Shown piece after piece: positions 10,611 through 22,180 of a DNA stretch of 64,000 nt. Location: assembly GCA_030068145.1 (NCBI GenBank), contig JAPJBO010000772.1, positions 1 to 64,000 of the forward strand, given 5' to 3'. Each line of letters starts with the position of its first letter. The first letter of the stretch is position 1. Below the pieces are notes generated by a model. The model was not told the DNA's origin and did not search any database. It saw only the letters and a list, made by a program, of their open reading frames with translations. Position numbers and translations under genes: made by a program. This DNA comes from Diplonema papillatum (Eukaryota; Euglenozoa; Diplonemea; Diplonemida; Diplonemidae).

Positions 10611-13340
10611 CTTGATGTTAATCACGCCGATAGAACACGCGGGTTTTCATTCGGAAGCTAGGGTCCTACTTCTCGCTCTGCCCCTGGTAGGATCCCCAGC
10701 AGCCCACGGAAGATGCGTGAGCTCCAACGATAGTACGAGCTCGCGGATACAACTGCAAAGAAAGCGAGGAAAGCGTGCCCACGGGCGCGTGCTCCAAACT
10801 CTCCGAAAACTGCGGTAAAAAAAATACTCGAGACTTACTTCGAAGGGCTAGAGGGGGAGAAACAATGCAACTACAAGGTGGGTCTTGTTTGTTGAACGCT
10901 TGCCACTGAACCCAGATTCACCAGTGTTTCGTGTGGGCTACAGCACATTTACCTCCTTTGATCTTTTGCAGCTGGCAGCCTCCTCAAATATTTCCTACAA
11001 AGCAGGTGCTTATACAAAAAAAAATTGGGCGTCGCACCCGCTTATATTTCCACGCGTTTCGGGGCTTGTGGAACGCCCGCTTTTTGCTGTGTTTTGGACA
11101 CCATCCTTACCCCAGCTTCTGAGGCTGGACTCCGCCGTGTAGGGGACCATCTTTGCTGTAGCCGGGGGAAAATAATAGGGAAGGTGTGGCTGACATTCTT
11201 TGACCCTGTTTGTTCGAGGCTGGTCCAGGAGTGTTACCTTTTTACCGGAATATATTGTGCATAGTCGTAGAAGCCAGCTCCACCCCGAATTCACCTGGTG
11301 TCGATTCGAGGTGGTCGTGCACATCTAGCCATATGCCTTGCTCCTATTCTCTCGGTGAACTGCAATGATTAGGGATCGAACCCGGAGATGGAGCCTGAGA
11401 AACGGTTACCGTTGTGGATGAGATGGCGACGGGTGAGACAAATCCCCCCCCCCCAAACTGCAGCGCTGCAGAGGACCCTTCCGGTGTCCTGCAACGATAA
11501 TATTGCCAAATATATAGTTCAGACAGAAAGAATTAAGAAGAAGAAAACCCACCCGCCCAATAAATAAATAAGCATTCAAAGCAGCGGTGCGCATCAGCTC
11601 ACCGATTGGCCCCTTCGCTCGGCGGGGTTGCAATACTGGCATGGGGGGAGAGTGGCCCCCCTGGGTGGGGATGGCGCAGGGACGGTTGCGGGGATTCTGA
11701 CTTGGCACTATCCGTCGCGCAGCGCACGTTGATTATTTCTTGTAGCCACGTGCAATGCGTGAGGAAACTGAACCGCCCAAGTAGGACCTTCTGATCATGA
11801 TCGTTTGCCAATTTGCCACCTGAAACGATTTGGGTTCAGGGTAGTGCGGTCAACGAAAGCCTGCACCCAGTACGTGCGTTGTGCGGTAGCCAGCTTGGTA
11901 TCGGGGCCCTGTCTGCAAACGGGCTAGTTGCGGTGGACGTAACGCACTGGGTAGCCTTGTTGTTCCGAGGGTTTGAGCCTTATGCCCAGTTCCTACGGTT
12001 ATCTCCTGGTTCGGCTCCACTCGAAAGAGTGGGGATGGATCAGGAGAACCCCCGGATGTGGATCTGGACGTTACTGTGTGGCACACGGCCACGCTCCCTC
12101 GAAAACCGCAAACGCTCCGCGCTATCGCTATCAAGGAGGAGCATACGAGACGCTGCTAAAAGAAGGAGGAGGGGCGGGTTCTTTGGGCAGAAAGCTTCTG
12201 GCGGAGGACGATGTGAGGGTGTGTGTGACCACTGTGGTGCGGGGTTCCATGCTCCAGAGGAAGGCTACCAGGATGGATTTGGGCCTCTATTTCGGTCGCG
12301 GAACACGGGTTCGGGGAGTATAGGCCGCATGCCCGGCATCGTACTTGCCAGAATATTTCCGCCCAAACCCCCTCCCCCTTTTGGCGCCCCTCTATATATA
12401 TTGCTATAGCTTTCGCTTTCCCCGCAACTCAAAAAGCTGACCTTGTTCTCCCTTCAGGGGAAAAAGAGGGATCTTATTACCCTGCAACTTGAATCCAGGG
12501 CTCAACGAACAAGAGAAGAATCGTCCACCAGCTGGTAAAACAATGATTTTCCCGTCTTTCGGCAACAAGAAAAAGCCCTCCCTTTTGTTTTCCGCTGCCA
12601 ACCCTTTCGAGGAATGACGGCCACTCCTGCTCCTCCTGCTTGACAACGAACTGTGCAGTCGATCGTCGCTGATTGTTGCTGCATATCAAGTTCAACTGTC
12701 ATTCCTACCGAACAAGTACAAGAACTAGAAAGGCAAACCTACGCGTTTTTTTCCTCTTTTTCTTTTGAAAGTATGCAAGCCCTGCACGGTAGGGCATCCC
12801 GCTCACGCTAGCGAAAGACAAAGAAAAGCAAAAGAATAAAACGAAACTGAAGTGCGTGTCCTTGTTCGACAACGAAAAAAAAACTAAAAGCATACATCAA
12901 GGCTACGCATCTCTTCCGTGGTTGTCTGAAGGCTCATTCGTTCGAGAGCACATTGTGTCCCCATTTCACCGTCGAAAGTAGACAAACGGCTCCTGCAAGG
13001 AACAATTGACCAGGCGAACTCTCCGAAGAACAGTAGACCAGACTGCCGCAAACCACAGTAAGGTTCAGCCGAACTGTGCTGCCCACACTTCGCGTTCAAA
13101 AGTAGGCACAACGCGTGTCGTGCAAATGTGGCTTAGTGGCATTCGAATACAGTCAGGCTGTCTAGACCAGGTCGATAAGCCTGGTGGTGGATTCCAGCCT
13201 CAGAAGCTGGAGCTAAAGCTGGAGTTATAGCTGCTGTTCGGTGTACATTCTTATTAAAGCACACCCGCTTTTCCAGTGTTTCGAGATGCCGGCTGACCGT
13301 GCGCTATTCTCCAACGGACGTTTAGTTCTTGAAGTTTTCG
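10611..13340. other. Non-genic stretch
   Basis: I find only short, conflicting ORFs (the longest 198 codons at 11813-12409, without a domain) and AT-rich patches. Bases 11440-11455 are a C tract. No gene or repeat family is clear. Confidence 0.45.
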
Positions 13341-13535
13341 AAGTTACCGTTGTGCTTTGCCTTCAACAGGTTGGGAGGCGAGAGGGGGTCCCGGGCATGC
13401 GGGAGCCAGCCCACCCCTATTTCCTGGAAGTCGCCTGCTGCTGGTTTATCCCAGTCTATCAGCAGTCAGGCTAGCACGGGGCTACCGTAGGCTATCACAG
13501 CTCGCCGCAGTCTATTCAGCAGGCTATCCGGTTCA

Positions 13536-13888
13536 ATGCGGGTGCTGCCGTGGCTGGGGCTCGCGGCAGCCGTGCTCGTGGCGGTCGGCACGTGGGTGGG
13601 CTCCCGGCAGGAGGTTGCCGTCGTCGGTGCCGGCATGGCAGGGGCCAGCGCGTCTGCGGAGCTGGCCAAGCTCGGGTACAGCGTGCGCGCGTACGAGGCC
13701 CGGGGCGGCGTCGGCGGATCCACACCAACCGCGACCTGCCGTGGCCTCTCGAGCTGGGCGCCGCGTTCATCCACCACCCGCACCGGAACCCCATCCTCAA
13801 CTTGGCCCGGCAAAGCGACGTGTCGTCCACCCTGCTCTACGACTACTCAAAGGGGCTCTACTACGACGCCCCGATTGCCCCCCTCAGG
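13536..13888 (+). pseudogene. Amine oxidase 5' fragment, copy 1
   Basis: It starts MRVLPWLGLAAAV and keeps the dinucleotide-binding VVGAGMAG. A 4-bp deletion right after RGGVGG breaks the frame, and the FAD-domain residues after it appear only in another frame. It is truncated at the TACTACGACGC breakpoint, so it cannot make an oxidase. Confidence 0.85.
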
Positions 13889-14113
13889 TGACACCACTGG
13901 TTTATTTTTAACCATACTACACAACTAACTTGCTTTGCCCTTCAACAGGTTGGGAGGCGAAGAGGGGGAGGGAGTCCCGGGCATGCGGTAGTCCACCTCT
14001 ACTTCCTGGAGTGCATCGAATCGCCTGCTGCTGGTTTCTCCCAGTCTATCAGCAGTCAGCTACCGTAGGCTATCACAGCTCGCCGCAGTCTGTTCAGCAG
14101 GCTAACTGGTTCA

Positions 14114-14466
14114 ATGCGGGTGCTGCCGTGGCTGGGGCTCGCGGCAGCCGTGCCCGTGGCGGTCGGCACGTGGGTGGGCTCCCGGCAGGAGGTTGCCGTC
14201 GTCGGTGCCGGCATGGCAGGGGCCAGCGCGTCTGCGGAGCTGGCCAAGCTCGGGTACAGCGTGCGCGCGTACGAGGCCCGGGGCGGCGTCGGCGGATCCA
14301 CACCAACCGCGACCTGCCGTGGCCTCTCGAGCTGGGCGCCGCGTTCATCCACCACCCGCACCGGAACCCCATCCTCAACTTGGCCCGGCAAAGCGACGTG
14401 TCGTCCACCCTGCTCTACGACTACTCAAAGGGGCTCTACTACGACGCCCCGATTGCCCCCCTCAGG
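14114..14466 (+). pseudogene. Amine oxidase 5' fragment, copy 2
   Basis: Same structure as copy 1, with the same deletion and breakpoint, spaced exactly 578 bp from it. Leader-peptide residues differ slightly (AAAVPVAVG). Confidence 0.85.
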
Positions 14467-14691
14467 TGACACCACTGGTTTATTTTTAACCATACTACAC
14501 AACTAACTTGCTTTGCCCTTCAACAGGTTGGGAGGCGAAGAGGGGGAGGGAGTCCCGGGCATGCGGTAGTCCACCCCTACTTCCTGGAGTGCATCGAATC
14601 GCCTGCTGCTGGTTTCTCCCAGTCTATCAGCAGTCAGCTACCGTAGGCTATCACAGCTCGCCGCAGTCTATTCAGCAGGCTAACTGGTTCA

Positions 14692-15044
14692 ATGCGGGTG
14701 CTGCCGTGGCTGGGGCTCGCGGCAGCCGTGCCCGTGGCGGTCAGCACGTGGGTGGGCTCCCGGCAGGAGGTTGCCGTCGTCGGTGCCGGCATGGCAGGGG
14801 CCAGCGCGTCTGCGGAGCTGGCCAAGCTCGGGTACAGCGTGCGCGCGTACGAGGCCCGGGGCCGCGTCGGCGGATCCACACCAACCGCGACCTGCCGTGG
14901 CCTCTCGAGCTGGGCGCCGCGTTCATCCACCACCTGCACCGGAACCCCATCCTCAACTTGCCCCGGCAAAGCGACGTGTCGTCCACCCTGCTCTACGACT
15001 ACTCAAAGGGGCTCTACTACGACGCCCCGATTGCCCCCCTCAGG
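14692..15044 (+). pseudogene. Amine oxidase 5' fragment, copy 3
   Basis: Same deletion and breakpoint as copies 1 and 2. It reads RGRVGG like the intact gene, where copies 1 and 2 read RGGVGG, so it is partly closer to the parent. It lies 590 bp upstream of the intact start. Confidence 0.85.
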
Positions 15045-15281
15045 TGACACCACTGGTTTATTTTTAACCATACTACACAACTAACTAGTTTTGCCCTTCA
15101 ACAGGTTGGGAGGCGAAGAGGGGGAGGGAGTCCCGGGCATGCGGTAGTCCACCCCTACTTCCTGGAGTGCATCGAATTGCCTGCTGCTGGTTTATCCCAG
15201 TCTATCAGCAGTCAGGCTAGCACGGGGCTACCGTAGGCTATCACAGCTCGCCGCAGTCTATTCAGCAGGCTATCCGGTTCA

Positions 15282-17168
15282 ATGCGGGTGCTGCCGTGGC
15301 TGGGGCTCGCGGCAGCCGTGCTCGTGGCGGTCGGCACGTGGGTGGGCTCCCGGCAGGAGGTTGCCGTCGTCGGTGCCGGCATGGCAGGGGCCAGCGCGTC
15401 TGCGGAGCTGGCCAAGCTCGGGTACAGCGTGCGCGTGTACGAGGCCCGGGGCCGCGTCGGCGGCCGGATCCACACCAACCGCGACCTGCCGTGGCCTCTC
15501 GAGCTCGGCGCCGCGTTCATCCACCACCCGCACCGGAACCCCATCCTCAACTTGGCCCGGCAGAACAACGTGTCGACCCTGCTCTACGACTACTCGAAGG
15601 GGCTCTACTACGACGCAGACGGGACGAAGGTGTCGGCGGAGAGCTGCCGGGAAGGATTCGACTTTTTCGAAAAAACGGTGTTCACCGATTTTTTCGATGA
15701 GCGCGACGCCCTAGAGGAGGAGGAAGACGCGGAGTGGGACCAGCCGATGAGCTCGACGCTGGACGGCATGGGGTTCTACGACCGACTCCCGCCGCCCGCG
15801 CAGCGGCTGTTCGACACGTTCTGCTTCCAGTACATCGTACAGGACCTGCAGGCCGACCTCGCGGACGTGTCGTCGAAGGAGTACGACCACTCCTTCCTCG
15901 ACTTCCCGCGGCCCGAGGCTCCCGTTGGCCTCGCGCAGCCGCCGCCGCAGCCGGCTGCCCGCGGCGGGTCGACGCACTACAAGCAGGATTTGCTCGTCGC
16001 CTCCGGGTTTGACACCATCGTCAAAGCCCTGCTCGGCGCGACTCCGTTGCGGTTGAATGCGCCCGTGTCGTCGGTCACGTACACGCCGGAACACCCCCTG
16101 TTTGAGTGGTTCGACGGGGTTCTGACGGTGGAGGACTGGTGGCTCTGGACGGTTCTATACGACGAAGGCGCCGCGCCGGAAGCCGCCTGCGGGACCTCCG
16201 GGCGTGACACCCTGGCGTGCACGCTGGGCCTGCCGGAGTGGAAGGCCCTGCAGTCGGGTCTATTGGACCCGCTGGCCGCGTCGCTGTACGGTGCCCTGTC
16301 GGGGCTCGCGGAAGCCGCCCGCCACGCGGCACGGCTTGCCCCCGGGGGGGCGCCGGCCCCCCTGTTGAGCCTCGGGGTCCCGCCGGGGGAGGGGCCCGGG
16401 CACTGCGACAAGCTCGTGCTCACGCTGCCGATCGGGGTCCTCAAGAACTCGCACGTCGCGTTCCGGCCGCCGCTGCCGTCGTCGCTGCTGAACGCGATAT
16501 CGGACCTGGGCGTGTCGAGCACGGTGAAGCTCGGCATGTGCTGGCAGCCCGCGTCGGTCTTCTGGAAGAGCGAAACGCCGTACTTCCACAAGTACCCCGC
16601 CGACGGCTCGGGAAAGTTTGGCAACGGCGCCTTCATTGAGGTCGTCGACCTTCGGCACTTGACAGGTGCCGACTGCTTGCTGGTGGAAGCCGAGACGAAG
16701 TTCGCCGACGCACTGTCGAAGTTGACGGCAGAAGACGCGTCGGAGAGGATCATGCAGGACTTGCGGCTGGTGTACCCTGGGGCGCCTAGTCCGGACCTTG
16801 GAGTCGTGATGTCCGACTGGGCGACGTCGCCGTACTCGGCGGGCGGGCTGGTGCACTGGCGGGTAGACACCACCACCGAACACGGCGCGGAGTTCGAATA
16901 CGACGTCAACCGGCAGCTGTACTGGGCCGGGGAGCACACGCTGTGGCAGTACTACGGCAACACGCACGGCGCCTACCTCAGCGGGCTCCGCGCCGCGCAG
17001 CAGGTGCACTTGTCGTACCTGCAGTGCTACGGCACCGCCTTCACCTTGGCCGTCCTGTCCGTCACCTCAGCAATTGGAGGCAAGCTGAGGCTGCTGTCGG
17101 CATTGGCAACGATTCTTCTGACTGCCCTTCTCTCGTTGATGCTCTGTCTGTCGCTCCCCTTCTCGTAG
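15282..17168 (+). CDS. Flavin-containing amine oxidase (MAO/polyamine oxidase family), 628 aa
   Basis: Probable FAD-dependent oxidase of amines. Residues 2-22 are hydrophobic (signal peptide or anchor). The Rossmann motif is VVGAGMAG (29-36), with acidic E54 at the end of the second strand, followed by GRVGGR (57-62). LTLPIGVLKN matches the family's conserved strand before the substrate domain. Near the C-terminus, YWAGEHT (from 547) with NTHGAYLSGLRAA is the second FAD-binding signature. The last ~40 residues are strongly hydrophobic, compatible with a tail anchor as in monoamine oxidases. There is an extra ~100-residue Ala/Gly/Pro-rich segment before LTLPIG compared with typical members. 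The gene is intronless here. The ATG is supported by three duplicated copies sharing it. Substrate cannot be told from sequence. Confidence 0.9.
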   Translation: MRVLPWLGLAAAVLVAVGTWVGSRQEVAVVGAGMAGASASAELAKLGYSVRVYEARGRVGGRIHTNRDLPWPLELGAAFIHHPHRNPILNLARQNNVSTLLYDYSKGLYYDADGTKVSAESCREGFDFFEKTVFTDFFDERDALEEEEDAEWDQPMSSTLDGMGFYDRLPPPAQRLFDTFCFQYIVQDLQADLADVSSKEYDHSFLDFPRPEAPVGLAQPPPQPAARGGSTHYKQDLLVASGFDTIVKALLGATPLRLNAPVSSVTYTPEHPLFEWFDGVLTVEDWWLWTVLYDEGAAPEAACGTSGRDTLACTLGLPEWKALQSGLLDPLAASLYGALSGLAEAARHAARLAPGGAPAPLLSLGVPPGEGPGHCDKLVLTLPIGVLKNSHVAFRPPLPSSLLNAISDLGVSSTVKLGMCWQPASVFWKSETPYFHKYPADGSGKFGNGAFIEVVDLRHLTGADCLLVEAETKFADALSKLTAEDASERIMQDLRLVYPGAPSPDLGVVMSDWATSPYSAGGLVHWRVDTTTEHGAEFEYDVNRQLYWAGEHTLWQYYGNTHGAYLSGLRAAQQVHLSYLQCYGTAFTLAVLSVTSAIGGKLRLLSALATILLTALLSLMLCLSLPFS

Positions 17169-17930
17169 CTCGCAACCTGTTCCAACATGCAGCAAGCGGA
17201 GGCTGCCGTCGGCGGCGCCTGTTCCTTTTGCCATCGTCTGCATATTTGTGAGTCCGGATCTTGGGCTCGTTCCTGCCCAGCAGTGTGGCTACCGGCCAAG
17301 CCTAGACCATGTACGACGATCCCTGAGTAGCAAATCGTGTAGTCATATTAGTAAGATCCATAAGGGTCACTTTAAGTTGGTGTTCAGTATGCCGACTTGG
17401 AATGACACCCTATAAGAGACCACTTCGCTGCCGGGACCCGCCCCCGACGAACCAGACACCCGTTGCTGTTCTGCGACGCCGACGGTCACAGGACCGAGAC
17501 GCGAGCAGAGAAGCCAGCAGCTAGCGCCCCGCCTTTGAACCCCTTGGACTAACCTTTGCGTTGTAGGCGAACTTAGAGAACCTTACTATTGTTTTGCAGC
17601 CTCAGTGCGCCCCAGTGCGGCGTTGTACTACATTACCATTCCGAGCACATTCTTCAGTGCGAACCGTTGTTTTCGATGTATCGAAAGCGAAAGTAGGATG
17701 ACTATTCGATATTGATGTGCTGCTGCTGATACCAGTATGTCGAAAAAACGAGAATTGTCGAATATTTACACCCCCTTTTTACCCGGCAAGGAGGCGCGCT
17801 TTCGCCCCCTCCAGCTTCGAAATGTACGAAATACTTGTTTACGCCCAAGGGACTTCGAGGGGATGTAGCTAGTTTTTGCCGCAAGCGGGCACTTCCGCGG
17901 ACTCAACTCCATTTTTATGGATGCGGATCA
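17169..17930. other. Intergenic, nothing recognised
   Basis: This is moderately AT-rich sequence between the amine oxidase and the LINE. I see no ORF with a domain and no clear repeat or RNA. Confidence 0.5.
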
Positions 17931-19333
17931 TCAGCAGGACCTTCTTGGCAGCTCGAGAAAGACTGGCACATTGGCGCGGGGGAAAGAAAAGTACATGGGT
18001 GTTAGGACCACCCTTAGCGAGTCTAGAGGTAACCTTTTCTCAGTCCGGCGTTTGCGCAAACCCGAACCTTTTTGCCCAGTCCGGCGTTTGTGCAAACCCG
18101 AACCTTTTTGTCCAGTCCGGCGTTGGTGCAAACCCGAACCTTTTTGTTCAGTCCGGCGTTTGCGCAAACCCGCCGTCACTCGGCTGACATGCTGGTCGAA
18201 TGTCAGTTCCTCGTCGAAGGTTAGACCCAGTAGGGTGACGGTCTTCTTCCATTCGAGTTCCCTCACCAGGGAGATCGTCAGCCGGTCGGAGCCCTCTCCG
18301 ATGCTCTCCTCCGCAATTGTTCTCTCTTGCAGGGTGCGAGCCGCCTTTCCGTTCAGTCCGGTCACTCGCTTTTCGTGGTGTTGGCTTTGTGGTGCAAACA
18401 TCCGACGAGCCGTGCGACCGTGCTTCCTCGTTCTCCTTTTGTACGCGTCCGCGCGGATCGCCACGTTCGCTCGGGTTGCCGGGAACTCTATCGTCGGCGG
18501 CGACGCGTCAGGGTTTCCGGGGCGCTTGAACAGTATCGCCTCCGTCTTTGCGTGCGATAGCTGCATCAGCGCCTCGTCCGACCACTTTTCCATCGCCTGT
18601 ATTATCAGACGCACGTTCTTCGCCATCTCCGCCATCGTTTTGCCCGTCGCTACTACGCCTACGTCGTCGGCGAAGAGCGAGGCCGTTGAGTCCTTCAGCT
18701 TCGCCAGGTCGTCCCCGAGGTCGTCGATGTACAGCAGGAACAGTATTGGTCCCAGTGCTGACCCTTGCGGAACACCGCCCTCAAGTTCCGCCGTAAGTTA
18801 CGCCTCAAGGCGCCGTACTCACCGTCCACTCGGAAGATCGCGTTTCGGCCCTTCAGGAAGGACTCCACCCATCGAATGAGCTTCAGCGGGATGCCCCGCT
18901 CTACCATTCGCTTCTTCAGGCGCGCGGGGTCGACTGTGTCGAAAGCGCGCGCCAGGTCGAAGACGAGTAGGCACGTGTACCGGCCTTTTCTTCGGTTCCG
19001 GTCGATCGCCGCCGTTACAGTGTACAGCTGCTCCTCCGTGCCTCTCCCTATCCGGAAGCCCCCCTGGTTCGGCGTGAACGCGCGGACCGAGGAGTCTCCT
19101 TCGATGAGGAATGTGAGGCGGTCCTTGATAATGGTCTCCATTATTTTCGATGCCATGCTCGTGAGTGAAATCGGCCGGTAGCCCGATGGCTCCGAGCGGT
19201 CTTTGCCCGGCTTCGGGAGCGGTGTCACGTGTGCCTGTCGCCACTGGGAGGGAACACTTGCGTTGTTCCAAGATGCGTTGCATAGGTCTAGTACGCGGAG
19301 CCGCATCCCTTCGCCCAGGTGTTTGTAGGCCAT
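17931..19333 (-). pseudogene. LINE reverse transcriptase, frameshifted
   Basis: Continuing on the minus strand: HVTPLPKPGKDRSEPSGYRP (fingers), LLVFDLARAFDTVD (motif A, catalytic Asp), PQGSALGPILFLLYIDDL (motif B) and SLFADDVGVV (motif C, FADD). A frameshift near 18770-18800 coincides with a small local duplication (RRNLRRNLR). After the thumb-like LTFDEELTFDQHVSRV the protein runs into a 36-bp minisatellite and stops at 17931. RNase H and the usual C-terminal zinc knuckle are missing. Confidence 0.85.
18032..18180 (-). repeat. 36-bp minisatellite, about four units
   Basis: Units contain CAGTCCGGCGTTTGCGCAAA and CCCGAACCTTTTTG. On the minus strand they encode a 12-residue repeat (KGSGLHQRRTGQ-like), in frame with the preceding RT remnant. 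Confidence 0.85.
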
Positions 19334-21201
19334 GTGGCACAGCCCTCCTGGTCCAGGCTCGTCTTCTTCTTCAGCTTCTCGATGGCTCTGTTCACCTCCT
19401 GCAAGGTGATCGGCGTATCGGCTTCGGACTGCGCGCCCAGCTGTGCGCCATCGGCGGCTTCCGCGGACCGATTCGCTCCCTGGGTCAAGTCCGGGCCTGT
19501 CACGCTGCGTCCCGATTTCTTGCAGACGGTCGCAAGGTGTCTCACGAGAACGTTCGCCTTCTCTTTCGAGTCCGTGATGGCGACTCCCTCATGCTTCAAT
19601 GGGGGGAGCGTGTGCTTCGATTTCTTCCCATCCAGCTGCCGCACTAGCCGGAACATGAGGCCTAGATCCGTCCTGTGGTCGATCGTGCTGACCAGTCGGT
19701 CCCAGTAGTCCGCCTTCGCCTCTGTCGCGGCTTTCGTGAACGCCTGTTTCGCCTCCGTGTACGCCTTCCCCGTTTCTTCGTTGTCTTCCTTTTGCATCCG
19801 TTTGAATGCAATGTCTTTCCGGCGTGAGAGAGGAGTCAGCGTTTTTGTCCACCACGGCTTCGGTGGTTTGTTGCCCGACGCCTTCGGGACGTACCGACTG
19901 ATGGCCCCTTTCATCCGGTTAGATATGGCGTCGGCGAGGCGCTGCGGGCTTTCCTTGTATTGTTCGTACTCGGTCTGGGGCCAGGTGTTGTCTTTTTCGA
20001 GGTATTTGGACATCTCCTTCCAGTCGGCACGGCTCCAGGCGTAGCGCGGTCGGACCTGTTCCCTCTTGTGCTCGTATCCGCGGGGCACTTCGAAGATGAG
20101 AGTGCGGTGGTCCGACCCCCAAGACTCGATCGTCCGCCAGTTGCATACAGCGTGCGGGTGTGCGGCCGAGATCGTGACGTCTGGCGACGTTTTGGACTCG
20201 TCCCGGGTCGGTGTTCCTGGGTCGTTCCAGACCGTCGTCTGTCTCAGGGTCAACCATTCGTGTAGAGTCACTCCGGCAGCGTTTGACTTGCCGGATGGGC
20301 ACCATGACGGGTGCCTTGTGTTCAGATCCCCACTGATCACCACATGTTCGTCCCCTACAAGAGGCCCCATGTTTAGCGATGCACCTTCTTCCGGTGGTCT
20401 GTACACGTTGTACAGTTTAAGCTTCGGCAGGTTCACCCGGTCGAGTTCGACACCAAGACATTCCATCATTCCGTCCGCTCCGAAGTCGAGCTCCTCGATC
20501 TGCCGAGAGCAGATGGAGGACTTCACCAATATCAACAAGCCCCCTCCCTTTTTATGTCCCGGGCGGTCTCGTCGGTACGTGACGTAGCCGGGGACAAATG
20601 GTGTGGGCTTCGTTGCATCTAACCACGTCTCCTGCAATAGGACTACATCGGGGTCTTCGGCGGCTATGCCCCGCGTCACGTCTTCCAGCGATTTGGGGCC
20701 TTGTCTCGCCCCCCACGATCTGCAGTTGCTGGACGCGACTTTTATGAACGCGTCTGTTTCTAAACTACCGTGGCCCGTCGCCGCTGCCACACTTCTTGCA
20801 ACGGCGCGGGATCGTGCGATCGCCCGTCTCCCGTTGGTGTTGCCGCTTGCCCGCGGTCTCCCGCTTGGTTCGTTTGTTCGTCGCAAGAGGGGCGCTATGC
20901 GGGCTGGTAGCAACGGCACTTGTGGACCTCTCCCGCACGCTGCCAATTCGCAGCATGTCTCTACAGCCCTCAGTACCGGTTCATTGCTCCCCCCGCTACT
21001 GCTGCGGCTGGGTTGCTGCGGCTGAGCCCTCGTCAGTCGAGCTGTTGGGTCGAAAGGGACGCGAGGAGTTTGCCCGACCTTCAGATCTTCGGAGTGGGGA
21101 GTCGCGGGGGCCCCCGGGTGCTCTGCCTTGCGCGAGGTCTGTTCCCGTTTTGTTGCGCGGGTGGGGGGATGAGCTCCGTTTTGGATTTGGTGTCGATGCA
21201 C
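19288..21201 (-). pseudogene. LINE ORF: AP endonuclease and start of RT
   Basis: The open segment holds the complete exo-endo-phos fold in order: SSNCRSWGAR (metal-binding Asn), LLQETWLD (catalytic Glu), LYNVYRPPE, ISGDLNTRHPSW (catalytic Asp/Asn), then SWGSDHRTLIFEV (SDH). The N-terminal part is basic and disordered and may belong to ORF1. After the endonuclease comes the linker PPKPWWTKTL, then the RT fingers region. The frame is lost near 19300, where the next segment begins. All endonuclease catalytic residues are intact, so decay of this copy is recent or only by frameshift. Confidence 0.85.
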
Positions 21202-22180
21202 GGTTGGTGGAGTACGGCCACGTGGGGGACCATCAGGTCCTGTGAGGTCCCTTCTGATTGTAGGGAGTCACCTGGGGCCGTCGATTCCGCAAGTTCCGCG
21301 TTCCGGCGCTGCCCGCGGGAGGCCCAGTATCCCAACGGCCGCTCGGGTGCCTCGTCCTCTCGCCGGGGCGCGGTTTCTGCTGGTAGGCTCCCTTCCGCGG
21401 GCTTCGCCTTCCCTTCCTTGTCAAACGGTCCCCGGGATGGGCTGCCCGAGCGTCTCCCCTGGAGCGCCACCCGGGGTGACGAAGCTCCAGTTGTCGCGCG
21501 GAGGTCCCGTTCTGGGTTTTGGCTCGGCCGGTGTTGCTGCTGCGGAATCGGCGTCGGGTCTCGTGTGGTCCGGTACGGTTGGTACGCCGGCCTGCCCGAC
21601 TTGCTTTGGAGAGATACTCCCTCCCTGTTCGTGTTTGCCCCCCCAGTGGGCCCTGGTGTTTCCGGCTTCGCGTCCGCCGCTCGTCTGCCGTGTGTAGGGA
21701 GTCTCTTGTTGCGCTCAGGGGCGGCGGGGTGCGAAGCGGGGTGGGGTTGTGACCGACTCCGGTGATTCCCAAGTTGCAGCCGTTAATTCTCGTTGGGGCG
21801 CCTCCACCCGTTCCGCAGTTCGTTGTTGGGCACAGTCCCGCGGGTGTGGCGATTGGACAGGCCGTTGGAGTTTGTCCGCGGGGGAACGTGCCGCCGGAGG
21901 CGCCCTTGCTTGTCCACAGGGGTCAGCCTGTGCTGCGTGGGCGTTGTCCCGGCTTGTCGTCGTTTGGATATCGCACCGTGAGCCGTCCCTCTCCCTCCGC
22001 GGTGTCGCTGTCTCTTCGTGTCGGTCCTCCCGGACCATCGGCTTGCCTGGTGTTTTGCGCCTGTCCTTCTCATCCGGCTTCGGCGTCTGTCCACCGCGAG
22101 AAATTTTTTCGACGAATTGTGATCTCAAAAATACCAAAAAAACGGTAGAGAAATGTCCGGGGTGGGGGTACCCCCCCACG

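Larger units (their letters stand above)
13354..15086 (+). repeat. Three tandem decayed copies of the amine oxidase 5' region (578-bp units)
   Basis: Units start near 13354, 13931 and 14509. Each holds the sequence upstream of the amine oxidase start, its ATG (13536, 14114, 14692), and about 110 codons. Coding identity with the intact gene ends at TACTACGACGC, where each copy continues CCCGATTGCC instead. All three lack four bases at the GGRI motif (the intact gene reads GGCGGCCGGATCC), which shifts the frame, and carry a 3-base insertion further on. Unit 1 and the intact gene share a 12-bp segment (GGCTAGCACGGG) that units 2 and 3 lack. Each unit ends with a 61-bp block opening GTGACACC and closing TTCAACAG, shaped like a short intron. 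Confidence 0.9.
17931..22180 (-). mobile_element. Decayed APE-type non-LTR retrotransposon (LINE)
   Basis: Read on the minus strand: a basic, proline-rich ORF1-like region (22180-21200), an AP-type endonuclease, a reverse transcriptase, and a C-terminus replaced by a minisatellite. The endonuclease plus a RT with the FADD motif indicates an APE-type LINE (Jockey/CR1/R1-like; the clade is not resolvable by eye). At least three frame breaks make it inactive. The 5' limit is near 22180, before an AT-rich boundary. The 3' end is not defined and I see no poly(A) tail. Confidence 0.85.

Noticed and set aside
11010..13340. Several ORFs of 60-198 codons
   Set aside because: No domain, no paralogue in the window and conflicting strands; listed only as a non-genic stretch.
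15977..17009. Long minus-strand ORFs (up to 320 codons) opposite the amine oxidase
   Set aside because: They are shadows caused by the high GC content of the real gene; no domain.
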